Source of the DNA: Leptobrachium leishanense
Lineage: Eukaryota; Chordata; Amphibia; Anura; Megophryidae
Direction of reading: 5' to 3'
Length of the DNA: 64,000 nt
Assembly: GCA_009667805.1 (NCBI GenBank)
Contig: CM019064.1
Span: 77,188,400 to 77,252,399, forward strand
This document shows, piece by piece, positions 1 through 10,800 of this stretch. The notes under the pieces were generated by a model. That model did no database searches, had not been told where the DNA came from, and was given only the letters and a program-made list of their open reading frames with translations. Made by a program: the position numbers and the translations under genes. Numbering within the stretch: the stretch's first letter is position 1; every line of letters starts with the position of its first letter.

Positions 1-30
1 TAGAAAGAGAAATTGAGCCAACGCCCATAG

Positions 31-243
31 TACTTCCACCTGAAGAGAGGGAGGGAGCCTGAACAAAAACGCTCTATTCGGCCGCCCCAGCGTCTTACCT
101 ATGACTCACCCGGACATAGCACTGAAGAGGCCATCACCACTGTGCAGAGATTGCCCGAAGTGTCTGCTTTGTTAGCTGAGGTAGCCCAGAACATGAATCA
201 GCTTGAGAAAGTGTTTCTAACCCACTGCATGTATGCTGTATAA
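31..243 (+). CDS. C-terminal end of an LTR-retrotransposon polyprotein (partial)
   Basis: An open frame runs from just after a stop at 28-30 to a TAA at 241-243, and its upstream part lies in or beyond the window edge. It contains a PPQRLTYD motif, a proline/arginine-rich signature common near the C terminus of vertebrate Ty3/gypsy polyproteins, followed by a leucine-rich helical tail. About 65 bp after the stop there is a polypurine tract and then an LTR, the expected order at the 3' end of such an element. The stop at 28-30 is either a nonsense mutation or the border of a frameshift. The exact clade cannot be told from this short tail. Confidence 0.55.
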   Translation, partial: YFHLKRGREPEQKRSIRPPQRLTYDSPGHSTEEAITTVQRLPEVSALLAEVAQNMNQLEKVFLTHCMYAV

Positions 244-307
244 ACTGTGTGCAAATTGTAAAAAGATAATGTAACTGTTGTACCTCCTTGGAGAGACCCA
301 AGAGTTC

Positions 308-321
308 TAGGAGGGGGAGAG
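308..321 (+). other. Polypurine tract before the LTR
   Basis: The run taggagggggagag lies directly before the TGTAG start of the LTR. This is the usual plus-strand priming site of an LTR retrotransposon. Confidence 0.6.
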
Positions 322-978
322 TGTAGCGATGTGTTAAAGTTTACTGTGGCAGTACCCATTTTTGGCCACAAGATGGAGACTATCACGATTAAAGACCCTG
401 GACACTTGAACTACATGTCCATGCATGCTTTGCGAAGAAACAGGAAGTGGGTGGGTTTGTGGAGAGCTGTACATCCTGCACCTCGTGGAGAACAGGCAGA
501 GCGCGCCAGGGAGTGAAGGAGAGTGGATGCACAACGTAAAGAGAGAGACCAAAGATAGGCCGGAGCGCAGACAGAGTGGATCGGGCCTTCAGGATTGACT
601 CACTCAGCTTGCGGGACACAGACCTCACCCTCTATGCTATTCAAGTGCAGCTGAAGGAGAGAAGACCCCAGGAGTGAGGAGTACCGCGGTCGATCGAAGC
701 GGGGAGCAGGCGGTAAGCTGGATGAGTCGCGGCTGACAGACAGAGGGCCAGACAACAGATCCGGTGGTCGGCATCCCCCGGCAACATCGAGCGGAGAGGC
801 GTCCTGGGCCAGCCGAATCTCAAGCTTGCGCTGGATGGGTGAGAGGCCCCAAGGCCGTGTTTAAATAAGAGCGTACGCTGCTGTTTCCTTCTAAAACCCA
901 CAGGGCCCCAACTGACTAGTCGAAGACATCGCTAAAGTAAACTCACTGGCCAGTTGAGAAGTACCCGGGTACCCTACA
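322..978 (+). mobile_element. 3' LTR of a Ty3/gypsy-like retrotransposon
   Basis: The segment starts TGTAG and ends CTACA, a short inverted terminal pair typical of LTRs, and it follows a polypurine tract and a polyprotein tail. It is 657 bp long. A TTTAAATAA stretch near 860 could be the TATA region. The 5' LTR is outside the window, so the boundaries rest on the terminal pair alone. Because no target duplication can be tested, the right end is less certain than the left. Confidence 0.55.
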
Positions 979-1444
979 CACACAAATACATATCACCTCA
1001 TGTTCTGGGACTTAACCTGTGCAGGACTCATTTTCCTTTTCTGAACCGGGACAAGGGGGCAAAGTTAAAGTTACATTCCGAACATTTTTCCTCTTTTTGT
1101 TCCCGCTGCGCGTTCACCGTGATACGAGAACTGTGTATTTTATTGTGTCCCGCTACGCGGTTTTTCCTCGAATTTCGTATCTTTTAATTTTCTGCTCGGT
1201 CGGGGTTTTTTCCGAAAATACGAAGTCCTCGTGTTTTCGTTTCTTTTACCGCTACGCGTTTATCGTGTTACGAAAGTACTGTAAATTTTCCTGCATATAC
1301 CGTGTCTTAAGAGCTGCAAACCTTTTAGTAAATCTTTTAAATTGTAAAACTGTCCAGCGTGTTGGAGTATATTTATTCCCTAGTGCGGGGAGACTGACCC
1401 GTGGTTCATTTTCAGCGGCTCCTCCGGGAGTGAGCGCTACACTA
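979..1444. other. Unassigned stretch after the LTR
   Basis: This stretch contains three related segments with a CGCTRCGCG-type core (near 1089, 1150 and 1249), which suggests a decayed short tandem repeat. There is no recognisable coding motif. An open frame crosses the region but enters the LINE remnant downstream, so it is not a gene of its own. Confidence 0.35.
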
Positions 1445-2455
1445 GCCAAAACTGAAATTCTCATTATTACTCCCTCCAAGGAAAACCGAATACTGCCTAT
1501 CTCTCTACGAGTAAATGGAACGCTCATTAGCCCGACGCCTCAAGCTCGCTGCCTTGGTGTCACTTTCAATTCTGACTTAAGGTTCTCTCCCCATGTCCAG
1601 ACAGTGACCAGATTCTGTCACTAGCAACTCAAGAACATTGCCCGCGTCCACCCCTTTCTGACACTAGATACGCACAAAGGTGCTTGTTCATGTTCTTGTG
1701 ATTTCATGACTTGATTACTGTAACTCGCTCCTTATTGGCCTCCCCAACTCCCCAATTCCCATATTGCCACTTTGCAATCTGTTATTAATGCAGGTATCAG
1801 GCTTAATTGTCTCACCAGATGTACCTCGCATTCCTCCCCCCTCTGCCGGTCCCTCCATTGGCTTCCTGTATGGTTCAGGATACAGGTTAAAATACTGGCG
1901 CTCATGTTAAAATCACTCAGTAACTCATCCCCTCCTTGCATGTCTTCCTTGCTCTGCAAGCACGTCCCCTCTAGACAATTCCGGTCAATGGACGATCTCC
2001 GCCTGTCATCTGTCTACACCCGCACTGCCAACTCTCATCTCCAAGACTTCTCAAGGACAGCTCCAGCCCTGTGGAATGACTTCCTTCGCACTATCAAACT
2101 CTCCCCTGAACTTCGGGCCTTCAAGAAATTCCTTAAAACCCATCTCTTCAGATTAGCGTACCACATCACTGATGCAATTCATCCCTCTGCTCACCTACTC
2201 ACACATGATTGAAGCTGCTTCCATTGCCCCACCATTCCCAATCCACTGGCACTAATGATCCTGCTATCTAGTAAAATTCCCCTTGTCTTCCTCAACCCCA
2301 ATCCCTCTAGACTGTAAATTCATATGAGCAGGGCCCTCTACACCTCTTGTTTCCATCATATGTCTGTTTATCTGTATCTCGTTCCCTTTGTTTATTGTAA
2401 AGTGCTGCGGAAACTGTTGGCGCTATATAAATGATGACAATAATAGTAATGTGGA
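1445..2455 (+). mobile_element. L2/CR1-type LINE, 5'-truncated 3' end with broken reverse transcriptase
   Basis: The plus strand encodes pieces of the C-terminal half of a LINE reverse transcriptase. A KTEILI...CLGVTF-like segment lies at 1455-1620. A SLHWLPVWFRIQVKIL segment at about 1850-1900 and an ALWNDF...FKKFLKTHLFR segment at about 2075-2150 are the standard L2/CR1 tail blocks. A stop at 1621 and frame changes between 1620 and 1770 make it a pseudogene. The 3' untranslated part ends in an AGTGCTGCGGAAACTG/TTGGCGCTATATAAAT tail and an ATAATAGTAAT run. A second copy of this family lies inverted at 53653-54340. Confidence 0.8.
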
Positions 2456-3473
2456 AATGATAAGAAAATGGTCAGCACAACAGTGAAGATGTTACCATGT
2501 TATGAGTAGCGATGTTTTTGTTAACGTGTACCACATGTGCTTAAAAGTTTTTTACAATAATCCTAATCCATAACACAAGGAGGAAAATCTTCACTTCTTC
2601 ATGGATTTTGTATGAGGTAAATTACTTTTTTGAAATGTAACTCTTTAGATAGTGTTCTAAAATAACCATCAGCCATATAAGTAAATCAAGCATGTTTGAC
2701 CTTTACAGGCATTGTGAAAATCTACCTGTCCACCCCTTGCTTTTTAGTTTACAAGTGTTTAATAAATCATATTGTTTCCAACAGAAGAATCTTCCTTGGC
2801 GTTCTTCATTTCTGATGGATCTGATGTTTTCTGCAGTAGATGCTGTTGTTGTTTTGTGTGGTCATCTGATGCCTATCAATGCATTTACCAAACATTGTTG
2901 GTGGAATCTCAGACTAGCTACCAGAATTGTTGGCATAATGAATGCTGTGGCTCATTTGTATCAACAGCTGGTGTTCCCACTGTCTGTTCACTCTCAGACC
3001 AGAGGACACACTGTCATGCCCCATGGCTGCAACCATCTTGACACCCCCTAGTGGTACATTCCTGTACTGTTCCTGTCTTGTAAACCTGCAAATCAGCACT
3101 TCCAGCAGTGCAACAGTTAAACACTAAACACCATACACACACAGAATAAAGGCACCACGCCCCAGCCAGAACATTGCTGGTTCATTTCAGCTCCTGTGTG
3201 CTTCAAGCGAAGTACTGTGTATTTGCTGCTCTGCTAAAGCCTATTTTTGATCCTGCTTATTTTGTTTCCTGGCTCCTGCATTATTCCAAGCCTCCAATCA
3301 TCATACAGAATCCAATCTGGTCAGTTCCTTATAATTTCATCCTCCTCCATCCCTACCAACCTATTTGTGCAAACCTGCATACTGGGCTCATATCCCCAAT
3401 ATCCCGGTGCCACCCCGGTACCTGGGCATGACACACAAATTCAGATGCACACACAGAGATGGTTGAAAATATC
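2456..3473. other. No recognisable feature
   Basis: AT-rich unique-looking DNA. Several frames of 60-120 codons occur between 2690 and 3490, but none carries a known motif and they overlap each other in different frames, as expected by chance. Confidence 0.4.
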
Positions 3474-3657
3474 AGGTCTATATATTCACTAAAGATTAAA
3501 CTCAGGAGAATTGGCAGGAGAAGTGAAAATTCTAGTTCAAAATAGCTGAACCGGAAAAATTCTCCATTTTATCTAACTTTCCAAATTAGCTATTTGGTCT
3601 AGATTGTTCTCTTCTCCTGCCAATTCTCCTGAGTTTCACCATTTAGTGAATAGACCT
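3474..3657. mobile_element. Palindromic MITE, ends AGGTCTAT...ATAGACCT
   Basis: The two halves are inverted copies. The left half runs from AGGTCTATATATTCACTAAA through a CTCAGGAGAATTGGCAGG block, and the right half returns through CCTGCCAATTCTCCTGAG to TTTAGTGAATAGACCT. The middle includes an imperfect inverted pair around AAATAGCTGAACC. No coding capacity. A MITE with a related interior (AGAAGTGAAAATTCTAG) but different ends lies at 24246-24423. Confidence 0.75.
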
Positions 3658-3668
3658 GTATCTCTTAA

Positions 3669-4451
3669 GGGGTTATTCAGAGAAAGCCGATGTGGCCCCA
3701 AAATGTCCCCGAACTGGGAATTCCCCGTACGGTGCAATTTCGGGGCCATTCGGCTATTCAGACAGCAGGCAGTTTGTCAAATTTTGACAAACTGCCAGCA
3801 ATTACGGTGCCTGTTCGAAGGCAGTGACATCCCCCATAGAGAAACAATGGTTAATCTATTCAGAGAACACGAACATAAGTGAAAAGTTGCCGAAGTTCCC
3901 TGATGTTCATTGGTTTCATTCGGCAGGTTTATTCAGGTGAACCCCATAGGCCTCAATGTTAAAAATATTCCCATTTTTATTCAATATCTAATAAACCGTT
4001 TATTATTTTAATCTGCAGTAAAAAGTCTCTTTATTCATGATTTTTTTAGGATCTGTATTTTTTGGGATTTTTTCTTTTTTCTGTAACAGACCTTTTTCTT
4101 ATCATTCATAGGACCTTATATCTAAATTTCAGGCATTTTCGTTTTGCAAACAGCGTTTCAATTTTGACACTTTCAATCATATTGTTTTTTGTTTTTTTTC
4201 CCCGTTCGTTAGCTTGTCGGCTTTTTCCGCCAGCTGATCTACGCTGTGTTTGGCAGCTCCTCGGCATTATCTGACATGTTCGGCGTGTTTTTTGCGGTGG
4301 TTCCGGCGGATTTTCGGAGGATGTTCGGGGGTTTGCGGTGGGTTTTTACCTGCACTCCGGGGACCCTGCGGTGAATGCTGAATTCACCGCAGGGTGGGGA
4401 AATTTGATTCCCCGAAGTGCGGGGAATGAAAGAGCATAATGAATAACCCCC
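3669..4451 (+). mobile_element. TTAA-flanked MITE, family A copy 1 (T2/Kolobok type)
   Basis: The element starts GGGGTTATTCAGAGAAA and ends GAATAACCCC, with TTAA on both sides (3665-3668 and 4452-4455). TTAA target sites are a property of Kolobok/T2 and piggyBac elements. Four related copies lie at 15060-15497, 18222-18996, 27734-28625 and 30432-30894. Shared interior blocks include CCATAGAGAAACAATGGTTA and a GGCAGTTTGTCAAA hairpin. The interior is non-coding. Confidence 0.75.
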
Positions 4452-4455
4452 TTAA

Positions 4456-5883
4456 TCTTTAATATGTCTACTTTGCTTATATAGAAAACCAGAATATAGA
4501 AGCATTGCACAAATTAGCCGATGCATGCTTAACATGTGTATCAATACCCTAAATTTTCTTCTCATTTAGTTTCTTTATGGATGTACCCAGTAAACAACAT
4601 ATTTGCGCTTGTCGGGAATTTTTGATAACAAACATTAGGAACGTTTCATGGGACATTCTGTTCGGCTGTTATTGTACAATTAATTTATCACTTTAAGCTT
4701 TTCATACTTCACTTACGATTATCTTTGGGTGGTCAATATAAAATCATCCTTTCAGCTACATAACCTGAGCAGTGCTTCTCTGAACCCCTGTAGGCTGTCC
4801 TAATGTGAACTTGTTGGTGAATGACAAAAACACGGGAAATAAACTGATGAAGCAATTAAACTTCTGTTTTAGATCGTTCCATTGGATGGCAGGGAAGATT
4901 TTTTTTCAGGTTGGGTGGCAATTACGCAGCCTTTACCTCTACTGTGCTTTATTTGGAGGCGAGTGAGACACGTCATTAAAACTAAGATTTTTTTAAAATA
5001 GAAATAAAATTTGCAAATGACCATTATTCTAATAGTAATAACCCTGGGGTTGTTTTCAGAGCTTCATTCTCCTTCAAAAGGTACATGGAGACCTTTAAGG
5101 CCATATATTGGGATGAGGGGAACCACCTCTTTGTAATAAGGGGCCACATGCATAGGTAACAATTAGGAGATCACAGCACAACAATAATAGCATCATGCGC
5201 ATGTAGAGGAAAAATCGGGGTGGTGGATATTCCCTCTTCTGCCACCATAATATACAAATGGGACATGACCCATGTAATTGAAAGTCTATGCTTTCTGATA
5301 TTATTTGAAGCTGCATCTGTCCAGCACATACCATAATAATGAAAGATATCTTGGAAGGGGTGATGTACTATAGAATTCTGGCAATAAATGGGCCTATACC
5401 ACACCTTTTCCATGGAACTACTGTATTTCTCTAAGGGCTTGTTTAATTGAGCTCTATCCTCTATATCTACCAGATATAAGATCAAAATTAGTAAAATTTT
5501 CAAAAAAAACCATTTAATTGAGGGTTAACAAACCCCCCCAAAAAACAATTCCCATTAAAATATATCTGCTCAATTATCGTTACTCTCGCCTAAACTTGAT
5601 AATGGAAATATCAGCTTTAGCCATTCCATTCAATTGTTTTTCCAACTATTGGTATGCTGCTGACAGTAGGAAATATATCAAGTCCTGAAAAAGGTTAGAT
5701 AAATGTATTTTCGGGCAGACAAACAAAAACCAATATTGAAACCCTCATTTAACTCCTTCACTACGAAGTGATTTTTGTGGAAAAAAAAACATTGTCAGGA
5801 ACCAGTGTTTTTTTTAAAAAATCAATCTTAATTATACAGTAAAAAATATTTGGGTATATTCCATTGTATTTCTTACATATATG
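4456..5883. other. No recognisable gene; possible TTAA-element fragment near 5749
   Basis: AT-rich DNA without a supported gene. The phrase AACTCCTTCACTACGAAGTG near 5751 resembles the left end of the TTAA family B element at 55077 and could be a truncated copy. Confidence 0.35.
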
Positions 5884-6048
5884 GAACCAATTTCTTTGTT
5901 CTGGGTGTTCTCTTATGAAGCTCGTAACTAGCTTCTGTTTTAAGTTCCCCCTCCTCTAAACACTATCCTTGGATGTTCTGGTATTATGTCTCTACCAGGA
6001 CATAATACCAGCTTCATACGAGAATAGCCAGAACAAAGAAATTGGTTT
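5884..6048. repeat. Nested inverted repeat beside the Penelope-like fragment
   Basis: The outer arms AACCAATTTCTTTGTTCTGG (5885) and CCAGAACAAAGAAATTGGTT (about 6029-6048) are reverse complements. Inside, GAAGCT/AGCTTC blocks continue the pairing, and GGTATTATGTC...GACATAATACC forms an inner hairpin around 5980-6010. The right arm borders the Penelope-like reading frame, so this may be an inverted end of that element or an independent MITE. Confidence 0.6.
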
Positions 6049-6356
6049 GGACTCTCCCCAGGATTTTATGGCTGTGGGGATTGTGTGAGTTGTCGAAAAG
6101 TTAAAGCCAACAAGAGACATGTGACCATATTCGAACAAAATGGTATCAACTATAAGATCAAGGACAGATTAACATGTTACTCTAAATATGTATTTTACAT
6201 ACTGAAGTGCCCGTGCAATAGATATTACTTTGGGAAAACTAAAAGAGCGTTGCAAGTAGGGATGAGCTGTTCGGGTTCGGACGGTTCGGGGTTCGACCCG
6301 AACTTAGCCTGTTCGAGCAGATCGCGAACACCGAACATTTCGACCAAATATCAGGG

Positions 6357-7400
6357 AATTTAGGTGATGTGTGTCTTGTCACTGTGCCAGCAAGTTGTTT
6401 TGGGGTTTACAACTTTATTTAAAACATTTGTGAATTGAGGTGATTTTCTGGGTCTTGTCATTGTGCCAGCAAGTCTTTTTGGGTCTCATTTATACCAAAT
6501 ATCAGGGAATTTAGGTGATGTGTGTCTTCTCACTGTGCCAGCAAGTTTTTTTGGGGTTTACAACTTTATTTAAAACATTTGTGAATTGAGGTGATCTTCT
6601 GTGTCTCGTCACACAGCCAGAAAGTTTTTTTGGGGCTCACTAATTTCTTTAAAACACTTGTGAATTAAGGTGATCTGTGTCTCGTCACACAAACAGTACC
6701 ACGCTGTATTTTGGGGCTCACTAATTTCTTCAAAACACTTGTGAATTAAGTTGATCTGTGTCTCGTCACACAAACAGTACCACGCTGTATTTTGGGGCTC
6801 ACTAATTTATTTAAAACATTTGTGAATTGAGGTGATCTTCCGTGTCTCGTCACACAGCCAGCAAGTTTTTTTGGGGCTCACTAATTTCTTTAAAACACTT
6901 GTGAATTAAGGTGATCTGTGTCTCGTCACACAAACAGTACCACGCTGTATTTTGGGGCTCACTAATTTCTTTAAAACACTTGTGAATTAAGTTGATCTGT
7001 GTCTCGTCACACAAACAGTACCACGCTGTATTTTGGGGCTCACTAATTTATTTAAAACATTTGTGAATTGAGGTGATCTTCCGTGTCTCGTCACACAGCC
7101 AGCAAGTTTTTTTGGGGCTCACTAATTTCTTTAAAACACTTGTGAATTAAGTTGATCTGTGTCTCGTCACACAAACAGTACCACGCTGTATTTTGGGGCT
7201 CACTAATTTCTTTAAAACACTTGTGAATTAAGGTGATCTGTGTCTCGTCATACAAACAATACCACGCTGTATTTTGGGGCTCACTAATTTCTTCAAAACA
7301 CTTGTGAATTAAGTTGATCTGTGTCTCGTCATACAAACAGTACCACGCTGTATTTTGGGGCTCACTAATTTATTTAAAACATTTGTGAATTAAGGTGATC
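6357..7400. repeat. Tandem array of about 80-bp units in the hAT 5' region
   Basis: About 13-14 imperfect units share TTTGGGGCTCACTAATTT, AAAACACTTGTGAATTAAG and GATCTGTGTCTCGTCAC. Most units are near 81 bp, a multiple of three, which opens a spurious minus-strand frame with a 27-residue repeat at 7091-7336. Two unit types alternate (those with an ACAGTACCACGCTGTA block and those with GCCAGCAAGTTTTTTT), so a higher-order repeat has formed. The array may be a subterminal or promoter region of the hAT. Confidence 0.85.
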
Positions 7401-7521
7401 TGTCTCTTGTCACTGGCTGCCAGCTATCAGTGTGTCTCACTGAGTTATACCACAGTTATTTAAATCTTTATACCAGAGTTGAATCAGAGTTCTGTATATA
7501 TTAATCTATATATCACTCACC

Positions 7522-9588
7522 ATGTCTGAAAGAACAAAAAGGACAGGCAGATGCTCCCAGCCACAGATAAGAGGGCAAGCAGCCCCTGTGTCGGGAGGCT
7601 GTGTCTCTGGTCGTGGTGGACGTGGTGCATCCTCTGCAGGGGCATGCTTGTCCTTTCTAACTGGTGCTGGCCGTGTTAAGCAGCAGCAACATACAGAGGA
7701 CTTGGTGGATTGGCTAACCAGGCCATCCTCATCCTCCGAGTCCTCTGCCAGCCAGGCTTCTAGTGCTTTACAGTCCACCTCAGCTGCCAAAGCATCTAAT
7801 GCAGCCTCCATGTCCACAGCTACTCCTGCCGTAGCCTCGCTATCACACACGGAGGAGTCAGCTGAATTGTTTGACAATAATGAGAGTGACATGCTGCTTG
7901 AGGATGCGCAGCAAGTACAGTGTTCTGATTTAATCTCTGAGGTTGAGCAAGGGAGTATAATCAACCTAGAGGAAGGGGGTGCTAGTGATGACACACAAAT
8001 AACTGGCACTCATGTTGCCCCAGCAGCTGCAGCATACTGCCAAGTTGGCTCCAGTGACGAGGAGATAGGGGGTGAAGATGACATTGATGATGATGAGGTC
8101 ACTGACTCCACCTGGGTGCCAGATCGAACTGAGGAATCAAGTGAGGAGGAGGGGGAGGAGGAGGAGGCACAGCAAACACGAGGCACAACATCCTCTGTGA
8201 CCAACCGTAGCACTAGCCAGTCCAAGGCATCACATGTCAGGGCTGCTCCGGTGCAGAGCGCTGTTGTCTCAAAGAACACATGTAGGAACTCTGCTGTCTT
8301 GGAGTTCTTTAAGAAATGTGCAGCAGACCCCACCATTGCTATTTGTAATCTATGTCAGCGGAGGCTGAAGCGTTGGATAAACACCGGACACTTGGGTACC
8401 ACGTGCTTGAGGCGACATATGAACAAGTGCCACACATCCCGTTGGCGCAAAACTTTGCGTAGGTCCTCCTCCTCCTCATCTGTCTCTACCCACACTGTAT
8501 GTCCTGCCATGTCATTGCCTACAACCTCCACCGACAGGGATGATGCTACAGTAATGGATGTACCAGCAGGTCCTTCCTCACAATGTGACATCATCCCAGT
8601 AGCTGAAGATTTACGCAGTCAGATTACATTGCCGCAGCTGCTGCAGCGAAAGAAAAAATATAGTCCCAACCATCCCCAAGCACAGCGTTTAAATGTCAGC
8701 TTAGCAAAATTACTCGCATTGCAGCTGCTGCCTTTCCAGCTGGTGGACTCTGCTCCCTTCCGTGAATTTGCTGAATGTGCTGTACCACAGTGGCAGGTTC
8801 CAAAACGTCATTACTTTTCACGCAAGGCCATTCCAGCACTAAACCAGCACGTGGAAGACAATGTTATCCAGTCATTGGGAAAGGCAGTCAGCAGCAAGGT
8901 GCATGTCACTTTAGACACGTGGTCCAGCAAGCATGGACAGGGTCGTTACATTTCCTTCACGGCACACTGGGTAACTCTGATTGCAGCTGGGAGGGATCCA
9001 AGACGGGGCTCTGTGCTGGAGCTTGTTCATCCACCACGCCTCCAGAAAGCTGCTTGTATGAGGTCTGTCTGCTCCACCACCACCACCTCTCCCTCTTCCT
9101 CCTCCTTCTCTGTCTCTGGCGAAGCGGCAGTTAAACCGACGCCTGACAGGGTCTATGCAATGGCTCAAGCAAAAAGATGCCATACTGTGCTTCAGCTGGT
9201 TTGTTTAGGGGACAGGAGCCACATGGGGTCAGAAATTTTGTCAGCTCTGCAGGGGCAGGTGCAGAGATGGTTAACACCACGCCAGCTTGAGCTGGGAATG
9301 ATCGTCTGCGATAATGGCAGCAACCTTCTCTCCGCCCTACGCAAGGGTAAATTGACGCATGTACCATGCCTAGCACACGTCCTAAATCTGGTGGTACAGC
9401 GTTTCCTAACCAAGTACCCAGGGCTGCCAGAGCTTCTCATCCAGGCCAGAAAGGTCTGCAGCCACTCCAGACGGTCATTCCCAGCAAGCGTTCGCCTGGC
9501 AGAAATTCAAAGAGAATTCCACCTTCCCACAATCCGTCTGATCTGTGACATGTGTGACATCTGTGACAGGCGGCAACGAGGATGGTGA
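7522..9588 (+). CDS. hAT transposase, N-terminal two-thirds with BED zinc finger (broken gene)
   Basis: The 688-residue frame starts at an ATG just after the tandem array. Residues 1-250 are serine-rich, then acidic (runs of E and D near 170-220). A BED-type zinc finger lies near residues 257-310 with ICNLC and LRRHMNKCH as the metal ligands. The hAT RNase H-like core follows, with TLDTWSSKHGQGRYI near 460 and the VCDNGSNLLSAL strand near 595, which supply the first two catalytic aspartates, and CLAHVLNLVV after it. The frame then runs into a TGACATGTGTGACATCTGTGAC repeat and stops. The helix-rich insertion, catalytic glutamate region and hATC dimerisation domain are missing or displaced, so it should not make an active enzyme. 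Expected location of the intact protein is the nucleus. Confidence 0.85.
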   Translation: MSERTKRTGRCSQPQIRGQAAPVSGGCVSGRGGRGASSAGACLSFLTGAGRVKQQQHTEDLVDWLTRPSSSSESSASQASSALQSTSAAKASNAASMSTATPAVASLSHTEESAELFDNNESDMLLEDAQQVQCSDLISEVEQGSIINLEEGGASDDTQITGTHVAPAAAAYCQVGSSDEEIGGEDDIDDDEVTDSTWVPDRTEESSEEEGEEEEAQQTRGTTSSVTNRSTSQSKASHVRAAPVQSAVVSKNTCRNSAVLEFFKKCAADPTIAICNLCQRRLKRWINTGHLGTTCLRRHMNKCHTSRWRKTLRRSSSSSSVSTHTVCPAMSLPTTSTDRDDATVMDVPAGPSSQCDIIPVAEDLRSQITLPQLLQRKKKYSPNHPQAQRLNVSLAKLLALQLLPFQLVDSAPFREFAECAVPQWQVPKRHYFSRKAIPALNQHVEDNVIQSLGKAVSSKVHVTLDTWSSKHGQGRYISFTAHWVTLIAAGRDPRRGSVLELVHPPRLQKAACMRSVCSTTTTSPSSSSFSVSGEAAVKPTPDRVYAMAQAKRCHTVLQLVCLGDRSHMGSEILSALQGQVQRWLTPRQLELGMIVCDNGSNLLSALRKGKLTHVPCLAHVLNLVVQRFLTKYPGLPELLIQARKVCSHSRRSFPASVRLAEIQREFHLPTIRLICDMCDICDRRQRGW

Positions 9589-9956
9589 GCAGGGACAGTG
9601 CATGCATCAGTGACACAATTCCTTTAGTGTTTCTGCTGGAGCACACTCTGCGTGGAATTATAGATGTGGCTCTAGAGGCAGAGCAGCGGGAGGAAGAGGA
9701 GGCCTTCCCTAGCTCTCAAGGCCCTAGTCTTTCCGCAGACAGCATTCCAGCGGGTCCTACTCAGATCAGACAGGAGGAGGATGACGAGGAGGAGGACTAT
9801 TTAAGTAGTGGGGGCATTGAAGGTGGGGATTCCTCAAGGGAGGGTTTTGTGTGCCCAGAAACAGAAGGGCTTGTGCGTGGCTGGGAGGAGGAAGTGCACG
9901 ATACGGTCATCCTCATGGAGAGGTGTAAGAAGCTTATTGATTGTTATAGGAAGTGA
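9582..9956 (+). pseudogene. hAT transposase remnant fused to the last codons of a Tc1 transposase
   Basis: This frame begins VSRDSACISDTIPLVFLLEH, a segment that in hAT proteins lies well downstream of the part where the first frame stops, so an internal deletion separates them. An acidic low-complexity stretch follows. The last 12 residues ([12 protein letters not shown]) match the tail of the Tc1 transposase encoded at 49912-50946, because a Tc1 fragment begins at about 9918. The reading frame is therefore a chance fusion at a transposon junction. No evidence that it is used. Confidence 0.7.
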
Positions 9957-10220
9957 CTGATTTCAGTTATTTTTTCCAAAGGGTGTGCAACCAAATATTT
10001 AGTTAAGGGTGCAAAGAATTTTGTCCAGCCCATTTTTGGAGTTTTGTGTGACCTTATGTCCAATTTGCTTTTTTTCCTCCCTTTTTTTGTTTTGTTCCAA
10101 TACTCACAAAGGGAATAAACATGTGTATAGCAAAACATGTGTTACTGCAATACTTTTCTGTGAGAAATACTTAATTTTCTGGAAAAATGTCTGGGGTGCC
10201 AACAATTTCGGCCATGACTG
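9918..10220 (+). mobile_element. Tc1 3'-end fragment with one inverted repeat
   Basis: The fragment matches the reverse complement of the left part of the complete Tc1 at 49693-51330, from the last codons of the transposase to the CCATGACTG terminal repeat. It keeps GTGCCAACAATTTCGGCC and the GGGTGTGCAACCAAATATTT block. The 5' side is cut inside the transposase, so this copy is truncated. Confidence 0.85.
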
Positions 10221-10221
10221 T

Positions 10222-10273
10222 TCTTATGTGCGGGCAACACGGACGTTAACACTGCGTTCGTCTGACCCCAGCC
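10222..10273. mobile_element. Harbinger MITE end (family GGCTRGGGTCAGAC)
   Basis: The stretch ends GTCTGACCCCAGCC followed by TTA, the same terminus as the complete element at 26691-27117. The Tc1 terminal repeat ends directly before it, so Tc1 probably landed in this MITE. Confidence 0.6.
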
Positions 10274-10800
10274 TTACTGTATGATGATACTTGCTGCCCT
10301 GGCAGTCTTGCACCAAAGGCAGAATATCTGGGTGCACTGACGCCTTAACCAGATGCATATCTTTTTAATATAGGACCGCAAGGTCCACCCCTGCACTCTT
10401 CCACAATACTACAGAGGGGTTACTGTATGATGATACTTGATGGCCTGGCATTAAAGGCACAATATCTGGGTGCACTGACGCCCATTAACAGATAAAAAAC
10501 TTTTCAATATAGGACCACATGGTCCACCCCTGCACTCTTCCACAATACCACAGAGGGGTTACTGTATGATGATACTTGCTGGCCTGGCAGTCTTGCACCA
10601 AAGGCAGAATATCTGGGTGCACTGACGCCCATTCCCAGATTCATATCTTTTTAATATAGGACCGCATGGTCCACCCCTGCACTCTTCCACAATACCACAG
10701 AGGGGTTACTGTATGATAGTACTTGCATGCCTGGCACTAAAGGCACAATATCTGGGTGCACTGCCATTGACGCCTGTATCAGATTCATATCCTCAGAGGG
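10274..10800. repeat. Tandem array of about 140-bp units in the hAT 3' region
   Basis: Four units start near 10275, 10420, 10559 and 10705, each with TACTGTATGATGATACTTG, AATATCTGGGTGCACTGACG, ATATAGGACCGCATGGTCCA and CTCTTCCACAATACCACAG. The fourth is cut short. The array is non-coding and mirrors the other array at the opposite side of the transposase gene. Confidence 0.85.

Noticed and set aside
1019..1624. A 201-codon frame that seems to start a gene before the LINE remnant
   Set aside because: The last 55-60 codons are LINE reverse transcriptase and the part before it has no motif; the frame crosses an insertion border.
6357..7400. Regularly spaced repeats that might be read as a CRISPR array
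   Set aside because: The whole unit repeats with no unique spacers, the units are about 80 bp, and the array lies inside a eukaryotic hAT element.
7506..8009. A 167-codon minus-strand frame opposite the hAT transposase
   Set aside because: It is a shadow of the serine-rich, low-complexity part of the transposase gene.
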